Positions 32,339 through 40,855 of a stretch of DNA of 64,000 bases are shown here, piece after piece. Made by a program: the position numbers and the translations under genes. How positions within the stretch are numbered: position 1 is the stretch's first letter; each line of letters starts with the position of its first letter. The notes under the pieces were generated by a model that worked only from the letters and a program-made list of their open reading frames with translations, was not told the origin of the DNA and made no database searches. Location of the stretch: NCBI RefSeq assembly GCF_902833905.1, contig NZ_CADFGP010000026.1, forward strand, positions 1 to 64,000, in the 5' to 3' direction. The stretch is from Paraburkholderia tuberum STM678. GTDB lineage: Bacteria; Pseudomonadota; Gammaproteobacteria; Burkholderiales; Burkholderiaceae.

Positions 32339-34906
32339 ATGAGCCATTCCGAGAATCACATTGTTTTGCTTGCACCGCTGACCGGACCGGTCGTGCCGCT
32401 CGCGAAGGTGCCGGACCCGGTGTTTTCGGGCGGCATGTTCGGCGACGGCATCGGCGTCGATCCGCTCGAGGGTCGGCTCGTCGCGCCATGCGACGGCGTC
32501 GTCACGCATCTCGCGCGCACCGGCCACGCGGTAACGCTCGAGAGCGCCGAGGGCGCGCAGATTCTGCTGCATATCGGTATCGACACCGTCGGACTGAACG
32601 GCAAGGGTTTTGCGCCGATGGTCGAGCAGGGCGCGCAGGTGCGCGCCGGTGACGTGCTGATCGAGTTCGATCTGGATCAGATCGCGCTGAATGCGCCGAG
32701 CCTCGTCTCGGTGATCGCGATTGCGAATTCGGATGCGTTCGAGGTCATCGAGCGGGCGCCGAACGGGCATGTCAAGGCCGGCGAAACGACGCTGCTGGTG
32801 CTGCGCGCGCGCGAGGGCGTCAGCCACGACGCGGTGCGCGAGGCGAGCGCCGCGCAGGTGATGGACGAAGCGCGCCGGCAGATCACGCTGACGCATGCGG
32901 GCGGCCTGCATGCGCGGCCCGCGGCGCGGGCGCGCGAAGCGGCGCGCCGCTTCGACGCACGGGTCGAGGTGCGCTACGACGGGCGCAAGGCGTCGATCGA
33001 AAGCGTGGTGGGTTTGCTTGGACTCGGTGCCGGCGAAGGCGCAAGCGTCGAGTTGCTCGGCGTCGGTCCGCACGCGCAGGCGGCGGTCGATGCAATCGCT
33101 GACGAACTGACGCGCGAAGCGCACGGCGAGGTCGAACCGAAGCGCGAACAGAAAGCGGCGCGGCCAGCGGCAGTCGTTGCGGCGCCCGCCGCGGGCGAGC
33201 CGCTCCCGCCGAACACGCTCGCGGGCGTGTGCGCCGCGCCGGGCATCGCGCTCGGCAAGCTGGTGCGCTGGGACGACGCGGATCTCGAGCCGCCGGAACA
33301 GGCGAGCGGCACGTCGGCGGCGGAAAGCCGTCTGCTCGACAAGGCGATCGCGACCGTCGACGCCGATCTCGACACGATCGTGCGCGATGCGTCGCAACGC
33401 GGCTCGGTCGGCGAGGCTGGGATTTTCGCGGTGCATCGCGTGCTGCTCGAAGATCCGACACTGCTCGACGCCGCGCGCGATCTGATCAGCCTCGGCAAGA
33501 GCGCCGGTTTTGCGTGGCGTGAAGCGATCCGCGCGCAAGTAGGCATCCTGAGTAATGTGGAGGACGCACTGCTCGCCGAGCGGGCCGCCGATCTGCGCGA
33601 CATCGAAAAGCGCGTGCAGCGCGCGCTCGGCTACACGAGCAGCGCGGCTCGCACCCTGCCGGACGAGGCGGTGCTCGCGGCCGACGAATTCACGCCGTCG
33701 GATCTGTCGTCGCTCGATCGCACGCGCGTGACCGCGCTCGTGATGGCACGCGGCGGCGCGACCTCGCACGCGGCGATTCTCGCGCGTCAGGCGGGCATTC
33801 CGGCGCTGGTCGCGCTCGGCGACGCGTTGCATGCGATACCCGAGGGCACTCAGGTGGTGGTGAACGCGAGCACCGGCCGGCTCGAATTCGCGCCGACCGA
33901 ACTCGACGTCGAACGCGCGCGACGCGAACGCAGCCGCCTCGCCGACGTGCGCGAAGCGAATCGCCGCACCTCGCAGCAGGCAGCGGCGACCGCCGACGGC
34001 CGCGCGATCGAAGTGGCCGCCAACATCGCCACACTCGACGACGCGAACGCCGCGGTCGACAACGGCGCGGACGCGGTCGGCCTGCTGCGCACCGAGCTGC
34101 TGTTCATCCACCGCCCGGCCGCGCCGAGCGCGGACGAGCATCGCCACAGCTATCAGGCGATCGTCGATGCGTTGCGCGGCCGCGCCGCGATCATCCGCAC
34201 GCTCGACGTCGGCGCGGACAAGGAAGTCGATTATCTGACGCTGCCGCCCGAGCCGAACCCCGCACTTGGCCTGCGCGGCGTGCGCCTCGCGCAGGTGCGC
34301 CCCGATCTGCTCGACGACCAGTTGCGTGGCCTGCTCGCGGTGCGTCCGGTCGGCGCCGTGCGCATCCTGCTGCCGATGGTCACCGATGCGGGCGAACTGA
34401 TCCGCATCCGCAAGCGTATCGACGAGCTTGCACGCGAAGCGGGTAGATCGGAGCCGGTCGAAGTTGGCGCGATGATCGAAGTGCCGTCGGCTGCATTGCT
34501 CGCCGATCAGCTCGCGCAGCACGCCGATTTCCTGTCGATCGGCACCAACGACCTGACCCAATACACGCTCGCGATGGACCGCTGCCAGCCCGATCTCGCG
34601 GCGCAGGCGGACGGCCTGCATCCGGCGGTGCTGCGCCTGATCGCGGCGACCGTCGAAGGTGCCGCGAAGCACGGCAAATGGGTCGGCGTGTGCGGCGCGC
34701 TCGCCGGCGACCCGCTCGCGATGCCGCTGCTGGTGGGCCTCGGTGTGACCGAGCTGTCGGTCGATCCGGTCTCCGTGCCAGGCATCAAGGCCCGCGTGCG
34801 CACGCTCGACTATCAGCTGTGTCGCCAGCGCGCCCGCGATGCGCTAGCGCTCGACTCGGCGCAGGCGGTCAGAGCCGCAAGCCGCGCCACGTGGCCCCTC
34901 GATTGA
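32339..34906 (+). CDS. Fused PTS EIIA(Glc)-HPr-EI phosphotransferase
   Basis: An 855-residue three-part PTS protein. Residues about 1-150 are an EIIA of the glucose family, with the active histidine in ILLHIGIDTVGLNGKGF. Residues about 180-265 are an HPr domain (THAGGLHARPAARAREA). The remainder is enzyme I with the phospho-His in RGGATSHAAILARQ and LSIGTNDLTQYTLAMDR. It carries phosphate from PEP through to the EIICB transporter encoded next. ATG 32339 (MSHSENHIVLLAPLTG) matches the family start; ATG 32306 would add 11 residues. It lies between the SIS gene and the palindromic element. Confidence 0.94.
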   Translation: MSHSENHIVLLAPLTGPVVPLAKVPDPVFSGGMFGDGIGVDPLEGRLVAPCDGVVTHLARTGHAVTLESAEGAQILLHIGIDTVGLNGKGFAPMVEQGAQVRAGDVLIEFDLDQIALNAPSLVSVIAIANSDAFEVIERAPNGHVKAGETTLLVLRAREGVSHDAVREASAAQVMDEARRQITLTHAGGLHARPAARAREAARRFDARVEVRYDGRKASIESVVGLLGLGAGEGASVELLGVGPHAQAAVDAIADELTREAHGEVEPKREQKAARPAAVVAAPAAGEPLPPNTLAGVCAAPGIALGKLVRWDDADLEPPEQASGTSAAESRLLDKAIATVDADLDTIVRDASQRGSVGEAGIFAVHRVLLEDPTLLDAARDLISLGKSAGFAWREAIRAQVGILSNVEDALLAERAADLRDIEKRVQRALGYTSSAARTLPDEAVLAADEFTPSDLSSLDRTRVTALVMARGGATSHAAILARQAGIPALVALGDALHAIPEGTQVVVNASTGRLEFAPTELDVERARRERSRLADVREANRRTSQQAAATADGRAIEVAANIATLDDANAAVDNGADAVGLLRTELLFIHRPAAPSADEHRHSYQAIVDALRGRAAIIRTLDVGADKEVDYLTLPPEPNPALGLRGVRLAQVRPDLLDDQLRGLLAVRPVGAVRILLPMVTDAGELIRIRKRIDELAREAGRSEPVEVGAMIEVPSAALLADQLAQHADFLSIGTNDLTQYTLAMDRCQPDLAAQADGLHPAVLRLIAATVEGAAKHGKWVGVCGALAGDPLAMPLLVGLGVTELSVDPVSVPGIKARVRTLDYQLCRQRARDALALDSAQAVRAASRATWPLD

Positions 34907-34910
34907 AACA

Positions 34911-35226
34911 CTAGGGTCTGTTTACATATGGAACGCACGTGCGAATGCCCGCTATCGGCCGTCTCCCAAGGGGACTTCCTTCGGGGCGCAGGGCAAGGAG
35001 TAAGGAGCGCTGCGTGGCCGCGCCACGTGAGCGACGCACGACGCCGCCATGCGGCCGATAGCGGGCATTCCCCTGGAATGAAATTCAGAACTGGGGTTGC
35101 CGCGAGAAGGGCCGCTCGCTGCGTCATGCTCCTTGCGAATACGTCGAGTATTCGCGGCGTCGCAATCCTTGCGAGCGGCCCTTCTCGCGGCAACGCACGT
35201 GCGTTCCATATGTAAACAGACCCTAG
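34911..35226. mobile_element. 316-bp nested-palindrome element with 33-bp terminal inverted repeats (MITE-like)
   Basis: The segment is bounded by perfect 33-bp inverted repeats at 34911-34943 and 35194-35226. Inside are two more perfect inverted repeats: 19 bp (34943-34961 with 35052-35070) and 24 bp (35096-35119 with 35171-35194). Their loops hold smaller stems, CGTGGC/GCCACG near 35013-35027 and GCGAATAC/GTATTCGC at 35135-35155. Both outer ends read CTAG then GGTCTGTTTACA, as expected if a CTAG or TA target was used. No transposase or plausible gene is present. It begins five bases after the EIIA-HPr-EI stop. A non-autonomous transposon remnant, perhaps of the IS5 superfamily, is an inference. 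Confidence 0.75.
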
Positions 35227-35350
35227 CGAATTTGAGAACCCGCACGCCGTGCGCCCGGCAGCACGTCTGCCTTCACGCGCGGCGCGATTCTCCGTATAGC
35301 TGCACCACTCAACCAAGACCTACCCCTACGAGACAAAATTGGAGATACCG

Positions 35351-37165
35351 ATGGATGGAAATCCGTTTCTGAAGATTCAGCGCCTGGGACGCGCGCTGAT
35401 GCTGCCGATCGCGGTGCTACCGGTGGCCGGCCTGTTGCTGCGGCTCGGCCAGCCCGACGTGTTCAACATCAAGATGATCGCCGATGCGGGCGGCGCGATC
35501 TTCGACAACCTGCCGCTCCTGTTCGCGATCGGCGTGGCGGTCGGCTTCGCGAAAGACAACAACGGCGTCGCGGGTCTGGCTGGCGCGATCGGCTATCTGG
35601 TGCAGATCGCGGTGATGAAGGACATCAACGACAAGCTCAACATGGGCGTGCTGTCGGGGATCATCGCGGGCATCGTCGCGGGGCTGCTGTACAACCGCTA
35701 CAAGGACATCAAGCTGCCCGACTACCTGGCGTTCTTCGGTGGCAAACGCTTCGTGCCGATCGTGACAGGGGTGGTCTGCGTGGTGCTAGGCATCGTATTC
35801 GGGCATGTGTGGGAGCCGGTGCAGAACGCGATCGACGTGGCCGGCCACTGGCTCACGACGGCCGGCGCGCTCGGCGCCTTCGTGTTCGGCGTGCTGAACC
35901 GGCTGCTGCTCGTCACGGGCTTGCATCACATCCTCAACTCGCTGACGTGGTTCGTGTTCGGCACCTTCACGCCGGCGGGCGGTGCGCCCGTCACGGGCGA
36001 CCTGCACCGCTTCTTCGCTGGCGATCCGACCGCGGGCACCTTCATGACCGGCTTCTTCCCGGTGATGATGTTCGGCCTGCCGGCCGCATGTCTCGCGATG
36101 TATCACGAGGCGCCGAAAGAGCGTCGCGCGATGGTGTTCGGCCTGCTGTTCTCGATGGCGCTCACGTCGTTCCTGACCGGTGTGACCGAGCCGATCGAGT
36201 TCAGCTTCATGTTCCTCGCGCCGGTGCTGTATGCAATCCACGCGCTGCTGACGGGTCTGTCGCTCGCGATCTGCTCGGCGCTCGGGATTCACCTCGGCTT
36301 CACGTTCTCGGCGGGCTTCATCGACTACGTGCTGAACTTCGGTCTGTCGACGAAGGGCTGGTGGGCGATTCCGCTCGGCATCGTGTACTCGGTCGTGTAC
36401 TACGGTCTGTTCCGCTTCTTCATCCGTAAGTTCAACATGGCGACGCCGGGCCGTGAGCCCGCCGCTGCCGACGAGCAGGTCGAGTCGTTCGCGGCGGGCG
36501 GTTTCGTCGCGCCGGCGGCTGGTGCGGCCGTGCCGCGTGCGCAGCGCTATATCGCGGCGCTCGGTGGCGCGGCGAATCTGTCGGTCGTGGATGCGTGCAC
36601 GACGCGTCTGCGTCTGTCTGTCGTCGATACGGACAAGGTCTCCGAAAGCGAACTGAAGTCGAGCGGTGCGCGCGGTGTGCTCAAGCGCGGCACGAACAAC
36701 GTGCAGGTGATCATCGGACCGGAGGCGGACATCATCGCCGATGAGATGCGTACGGCGATCGCGCAGGGTCAGGGCGACGCGGTGAAGGTGGCGGGTGTTG
36801 CTGTATCGGCGCCGGCTGCTGCCGCGGCGGCTACCGCTGCCGCGCCGGTCGCGCGAAACGCTGGGCACGCCGATGACGCGCAAGGCGGTCCGCTCGATCC
36901 CGATCCGCTGCGCTGGCTCGCCGTGCTCGGCGGCGTGGGCAACGTGATGTCGCTCGATGCGGTCGCGGCGACGCGTCTGCGGGTAGTCGTGCGCGATCCG
37001 TCGGCGGTCGATCGTCAGCGCCTCGCGACGCTCGATACCGCGTGGGTGTCGACCGACACGTTCCATATCGTCGTCGGCGAGGCCGCGCAGCGCTATGCGC
37101 AGAAGCTGGCCGAGCGCCTGTCGTCGCAAGGCGGCGGCGCGGGCGCGGCGCCGGTGCCGGCGTGA
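35351..37165 (+). CDS. nagE: PTS N-acetylglucosamine-specific EIICB transporter
   Basis: A 604-residue membrane permease. Residues about 1-370 are the EIIC domain (QRLGRALMLPIAVLPVAGLLLRLGQ, GVTEPIEFSFMFLAPVLY, FTFSAGFIDYVLN). Near residue 400-475 is an EIIB domain with the phospho-cysteine in VVDACTTRLRLSVVD. A second EIIB-like copy follows an Ala-rich linker (about residues 520-590) but reads SLDAVAATRLRVVVRD, with no cysteine. It imports and phosphorylates GlcNAc using the upstream fused EIIA-HPr-EI. GGAG at 35340-35343 sets the ATG at 35351. A terminator follows. Confidence 0.93.
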   Translation: MDGNPFLKIQRLGRALMLPIAVLPVAGLLLRLGQPDVFNIKMIADAGGAIFDNLPLLFAIGVAVGFAKDNNGVAGLAGAIGYLVQIAVMKDINDKLNMGVLSGIIAGIVAGLLYNRYKDIKLPDYLAFFGGKRFVPIVTGVVCVVLGIVFGHVWEPVQNAIDVAGHWLTTAGALGAFVFGVLNRLLLVTGLHHILNSLTWFVFGTFTPAGGAPVTGDLHRFFAGDPTAGTFMTGFFPVMMFGLPAACLAMYHEAPKERRAMVFGLLFSMALTSFLTGVTEPIEFSFMFLAPVLYAIHALLTGLSLAICSALGIHLGFTFSAGFIDYVLNFGLSTKGWWAIPLGIVYSVVYYGLFRFFIRKFNMATPGREPAAADEQVESFAAGGFVAPAAGAAVPRAQRYIAALGGAANLSVVDACTTRLRLSVVDTDKVSESELKSSGARGVLKRGTNNVQVIIGPEADIIADEMRTAIAQGQGDAVKVAGVAVSAPAAAAAATAAAPVARNAGHADDAQGGPLDPDPLRWLAVLGGVGNVMSLDAVAATRLRVVVRDPSAVDRQRLATLDTAWVSTDTFHIVVGEAAQRYAQKLAERLSSQGGGAGAAPVPA

Positions 37166-37223
37166 TCGGTTGATGGCTGTCGAGCGCTGTTGAGTTGCAC
37201 GGCGCTCGCAGCACGCCAATAAA

Positions 37224-37254
37224 AAAGCGGCACCTGGTCCCAAGGTGCCGCTTT
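37224..37254. terminator. Bidirectional terminator between nagE and the cyd operon
   Basis: A 12-bp stem (37224-37235 with 37243-37254; core GCGGCACCT/AGGTGCCGC) with a 7-base loop. Six A residues at its left end give a T-run for leftward transcripts from cyd, and TTT with nearby T-rich sequence follows on the right for nagE. Confidence 0.8.
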
Positions 37255-37272
37255 CGCGTTTACGACCAGTCC

Positions 37273-37389
37273 CTAGCGAATCCCCCGCTTTACCGAGCGC
37301 GCCACCTCGCGCGATTCGAGCCACATCACATTGACGACACCGAACGCCAGCGCGACGCCAACGCCGAGAATCCAGCTGAAATACCACAT
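37273..37389 (-). CDS. cydX: Cytochrome bd oxidase small subunit CydX
   Basis: A 38-residue protein, MWYFSWILGVGVALAFGVVN followed by VMWLESREVARSVKRGIR. The MWYFSWILG start, single membrane helix and charged C-terminus are the CydX/YbgT pattern, and length is that of E. coli CydX (37). It lies 36 bases downstream of cydB on the same strand with GGAG before the ATG. CydX stabilises the CydAB heme site. Confidence 0.92.
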   Translation of the reverse strand: MWYFSWILGVGVALAFGVVNVMWLESREVARSVKRGIR

Positions 37390-37425
37390 CGCCAACTCCT
37401 GTTTTCTGTTGAAGCGTCGTGCCGG

Positions 37426-38562
37426 TCAATACATCGAATGGTGGTTTTCCTTGATTGCCGCGGCGGTCACCTTGCCGCGCATCACGCGATACACCCAGCC
37501 CGTATAGAGCAGGATGATCGGCAGGAACACGATGACGGCGAACAGCATGATCTCGAGCGTCAGGCGGCTCGACGTCGAATCCCACATGGTCAGGCTGCTG
37601 CGGCCGTCGAGTGACGATGGCATGATGAACGGGAACATCGAGAAGCCCGCGGTCAAGATCACGCCGACGATCATCAACGACGTCGACAGAAACGCCGTCG
37701 CCTCGAAGCGCGAACGCGCGAGCAGCACCGCGAGCACCCCGCCGAGGAGACCCGCGAGCGGCGCAACCGCCATCCACGGGTAGAGCGCGTAGTTGTTCAG
37801 CCACAAACCCGGCGCGCCGATCACGGTCTTCATCAACGGATTGGAGACGGCGTCGAGCGGCGGCGAGTCGACGATCTGATAGCCGCCGATCATCGTCGCG
37901 ACGAGCGCACCCGCGACAAGAAACAACACCACCGTGCACAGCGCCGCGAGCCGCAGCGCCTTCGACGCGCGCTCGTGAACCACCCCATCGGTCTTCCACT
38001 TGACGAACGCGGCGCCGTGCGCGGCTAGCATCGACACGCTGACGAGTCCCGTCAGCAGCGCGAACGGATTGAGCAGGCCGAAGAAGCTGCCGTGATAGGT
38101 GACGCGCAGATCGGTATCGAACGAGAACGGCACGCCTTGCAGCAGATTGCCGAACGCGACACCGAACACCAGCGCCGGCACGAAGCCGCCGATAAAGAGG
38201 CCCCAGTCCCACGCGTTGCGCCAGCGCGGATCCTCGCGCTTGCCGCGATAGTCGAAGCCGACCGGACGGAAGAACAACGCGAACAGCACGAGCAGCATCG
38301 CGAAGTAGAATCCCGAGAAGGATGCCGCGTAGGCGAGCGGCCACGCGGCGAACATCGCGGCGGCCGCGGTCACGAACCAGACCTGGTTGCCTTCCCACGT
38401 CGCGCCGACCGTGTTCACGACGATGCGTCGCTCGGAGTCGGTGTTGGCGATGAACGGCAGCAGGATCGCCGCGCCCATGTCGAAGCCGTCGGTGAGCGCG
38501 AAGACGATCAGCAGTACACCTATCAACACCCACCAGATCAGTCTGAGAGCTGCGTAGTCCAT
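37426..38562 (-). CDS. cydB: Cytochrome bd ubiquinol oxidase subunit II
   Basis: A 378-residue integral membrane protein, the length of E. coli CydB (379). It starts MDYAALRLIWWVLIGVLLIVFALTDGFDMGAAILLPF, with the conserved acidic residue in FALTDGFDMG. Later segments WEGNQVWFVTAAAAMFAAWPLAYA and the C-terminal LPIILLYTGWVYRVMRGKV are typical. It follows cydA by 34 bases. Confidence 0.97.
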   Translation of the reverse strand: MDYAALRLIWWVLIGVLLIVFALTDGFDMGAAILLPFIANTDSERRIVVNTVGATWEGNQVWFVTAAAAMFAAWPLAYAASFSGFYFAMLLVLFALFFRPVGFDYRGKREDPRWRNAWDWGLFIGGFVPALVFGVAFGNLLQGVPFSFDTDLRVTYHGSFFGLLNPFALLTGLVSVSMLAAHGAAFVKWKTDGVVHERASKALRLAALCTVVLFLVAGALVATMIGGYQIVDSPPLDAVSNPLMKTVIGAPGLWLNNYALYPWMAVAPLAGLLGGVLAVLLARSRFEATAFLSTSLMIVGVILTAGFSMFPFIMPSSLDGRSSLTMWDSTSSRLTLEIMLFAVIVFLPIILLYTGWVYRVMRGKVTAAAIKENHHSMY

Positions 38563-38596
38563 ATGGGTTTCTCCTCCGGGGCGGTGCAGCGGTGCG

Positions 38597-40198
38597 TCAT
38601 GCGGCCGTGTTCGACAGTGGCTGCGTCACCGGCTGTCCGATCTCGTGGTGATAGCGGCCCGTATGCAGCGACGAAGGGCCGAGCCGCGCGTACTTGAACA
38701 TCAGCATGATCTCGATGACGAACAGCCCCGTGTAGAACAGCACGAAGCCGCCGATGCTCAGATACAGATCGCGCGGCGTCAGCGTCGACGCGGCCAGGTT
38801 GGTCGGCAGAATGCCCGCGATGCTCCACGGCTGGCGGCCCATTTCCGCGACGATCCAGCCTAGCTCGGCGGCGAGCCACGGCAGCGGAATCGCGATGACC
38901 GCCCAGCGCAGAAACCAGCGGCGCCTTTCGAGCAGCAACGTGCGCTGCGCGCAGAACCAGAAGGCGAGCACGAAGGTCGCGAGGAACAGCAGGCCAAGGC
39001 CGACCATCGTGCGGAACGAGAAGAACAGTGTCAACACCGGCGGAACCGTGCTTCGTGCCGCCGCGGCGATCTGGTCTGGCGTCGCGTCGATGACGTTCGG
39101 CGTGAACCGCTTGAGCAGCAGGGCGTAGCCGAGATCGTCCTTGTACTTGTCGAACTCCGCATGCGCCTCGTCGCTGGAGTCGCCGCCCTTTAACCGCTGC
39201 AACGCCGAATAGGCGAGCATGCCGTCCTTGATGCGACCTTCGTTTTGGGCGATCAGGTCGCGCAGGCCGACCACGGGTTCGTCGAGCGAGCGGGTCGCGA
39301 TAATGCCGAGCGCGTACGGCACACGGATCGCATAGTCGGTGCGTTGCTCTTTCTGATTGGGGATGCCAAATATCGTGAACGGTGCCGGCGCGGGCGCGGT
39401 GTCCCATTCGGATTCGATAGCCGCGAGCTTGATCTGCTGGACTTCACCGGTGCGATAGCCGGATTCGTCGCCCAGCACGATCACGCACAGCGCCGACGCT
39501 AGGCCGAAGCCGGCGGCGATCGCGAACGAGCGCAGCGCGAACTCGGTGTCGCGGCGCTTCAACAGATACCACGACGACACGCCGAGTACGAACATCGCCG
39601 CGGTCACGTATCCAGCTGATACCGTGTGCACGAACTTGACCTGTGCAACCGGGTTGAAGATCACCGAGCTGATGCTGTCGAGCTCCATGCGCATCGTCTG
39701 ATAGTTGAACTTCGCGCCGACCGGATTGTTCATCCAGCCGTTGGCAATCAGAATCCACAGCGCCGACAGGTTCGAACCGAGCGCGACACAGAACGTGACG
39801 ATCAGATGCTGGATTTTCGACAATCTGTTCCAGCCGAAAAAGAACAGACCGACGAACGTCGATTCGAGGAAGAACGCCATCAGCCCTTCGACGGCGAGCG
39901 GCACGCCGAAAATGTCGCCGACGTAATGCGAGTAATAAGCCCAGTTGGTGCCGAACTGAAACTCGAGCGTGAGGCCGGTCGCGACGCCCATTGCAAAGTT
40001 GATGCCGAACAGCTTGCCCCAGAACTGCGTCATGTCCTTGTAGATCTGCTTGCCGGTCATCACGTAGACCGATTCCATGATGACGAGCAGCCAGGCGAGA
40101 CCGAGCGTGAGCGGCACGAACAGAAAGTGATAAAGCGCCGTGATGGCGAACTGGAACCGCGACAGTTCTACGACTTCGCTAACGGGCATGTTGATCAC
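38597..40198 (-). CDS. cydA: Cytochrome bd ubiquinol oxidase subunit I
   Basis: A 533-residue heme-bearing subunit (E. coli CydA is 522). Landmarks are LSRFQFAITALYHFLFVPLTLGLAWLL with the heme b595/d ligand histidine, GKLFGINFAMGVATGLTLEFQFGTNW, the Q-loop region after residue 240, and the late GRQPWSIAGILPT motif. It oxidises ubiquinol and reduces O2 with high affinity, allowing respiration at low oxygen. Its start overlaps the cydP gene by 20 bases. Confidence 0.97.
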   Translation of the reverse strand: MINMPVSEVVELSRFQFAITALYHFLFVPLTLGLAWLLVIMESVYVMTGKQIYKDMTQFWGKLFGINFAMGVATGLTLEFQFGTNWAYYSHYVGDIFGVPLAVEGLMAFFLESTFVGLFFFGWNRLSKIQHLIVTFCVALGSNLSALWILIANGWMNNPVGAKFNYQTMRMELDSISSVIFNPVAQVKFVHTVSAGYVTAAMFVLGVSSWYLLKRRDTEFALRSFAIAAGFGLASALCVIVLGDESGYRTGEVQQIKLAAIESEWDTAPAPAPFTIFGIPNQKEQRTDYAIRVPYALGIIATRSLDEPVVGLRDLIAQNEGRIKDGMLAYSALQRLKGGDSSDEAHAEFDKYKDDLGYALLLKRFTPNVIDATPDQIAAAARSTVPPVLTLFFSFRTMVGLGLLFLATFVLAFWFCAQRTLLLERRRWFLRWAVIAIPLPWLAAELGWIVAEMGRQPWSIAGILPTNLAASTLTPRDLYLSIGGFVLFYTGLFVIEIMLMFKYARLGPSSLHTGRYHHEIGQPVTQPLSNTAA

Positions 40199-40439
40199 CT
40201 CGAGACGGATGCGGGGCGGGCACCGACAGCAGCGCCTGCGCGACCTGCTCAGGCGGCAGCATCATGTGCTGCGCCTGTGGATGATTGAAGAAGGTGTACT
40301 TGAGCGCCATCAGTAGCACGAACTTGATGGCGAGGATGATGGCGATATCGCGCGCCAGCGTTGGACCGCGCACCCACCTGGTGAACCGGCCGCGCAAGCG
40401 CGACCGGACAGTGCTGCTGCGATTCAGGGCTATGGTCAT
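40179..40439 (-). CDS. cydP: Small membrane protein CydP of the bd oxidase operon
   Basis: An 86-residue protein with an arginine-rich N-terminus (RSSTVRSRLRGRFTRWVRGP), one helix (LARDIAIILAIKFVLLMALKYTFF) and a short tail with HPQAQHMMLPPEQVAQALL. The segment IKFVLLMALKYTFFN and its place just before cydA match the putative small oxidase subunit CydP. It heads the leftward cyd operon and overlaps cydA by 20 bases, which implies translational coupling. Confidence 0.85.
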   Translation of the reverse strand: MTIALNRSSTVRSRLRGRFTRWVRGPTLARDIAIILAIKFVLLMALKYTFFNHPQAQHMMLPPEQVAQALLSVPAPHPSRGDQHAR

Positions 40440-40622
40440 GATCGGTCGAAGACGACTTCACGCCGGTGAGTCCGGCTGGATCCAGACCGCCCTGGCCGTC
40501 AGGCAGTCTGGCAGTCTGGCGAATGCATGCCGATTGTAGGAGGTGAACCTCGCGCGCTCAGGTTTAGCCATGCGGCAACACGTCGCGAAACTTGCCGCGT
40601 CTGTGCAGTATTGCTACCGGAC

Positions 40623-40636
40623 TTGCGATACGTCAA
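40623..40636. promoter_or_regulatory. Possible FNR/ANR box upstream of the cyd operon
   Basis: TTGCG-ATAC-GTCAA matches seven of the ten conserved positions of the FNR/ANR consensus TTGAT-N4-ATCAA. It lies about 190 bases upstream of cydP in a roughly 290-base gap (40440-40729) that otherwise holds a CCGGCCT/AGGCCGG stem at 40647-40664. FNR-type control would suit a bd oxidase, but the match is imperfect. Confidence 0.4.
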
Positions 40637-40724
40637 GAAACGCTTACCGGCCTCGACAGGCCGGCTTGCGGATAGGCCGACGCGAAGCGCGGCCGCGGGG
40701 ACGCAAGAAAGGGCGAAAAGAATG

Positions 40725-40755
40725 AAAAAGCCCCGCCGTCTTGCGAGGGCGGGGC
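40725..40755 (-). terminator. Rho-independent terminator of rpoH
   Basis: An 8-bp stem GCCCCGCC/GGCGGGGC (40730-40737 and 40748-40755). Read leftward it is followed by TTTTT. It lies about 100 bases beyond the rpoH stop; the intervening bases hold no gene. Confidence 0.85.
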
Positions 40756-40855
40756 TTGAGCGCGATGGTCGCTAAATGGCGCGACCGATTAACGCGTGTC
40801 GTTTTTACCTATGTCATAGGCGGGACACAATTGACGCGCGCATGGCTTCGACGCT

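Noticed and set aside
34928..35372. Several overlapping open frames of 90-170 codons on both strands across the palindromic element.
   Set aside because: They exist because the sequence is inverted-repeated and GC-rich; the products mirror each other and match no family, and none has a ribosome binding site.
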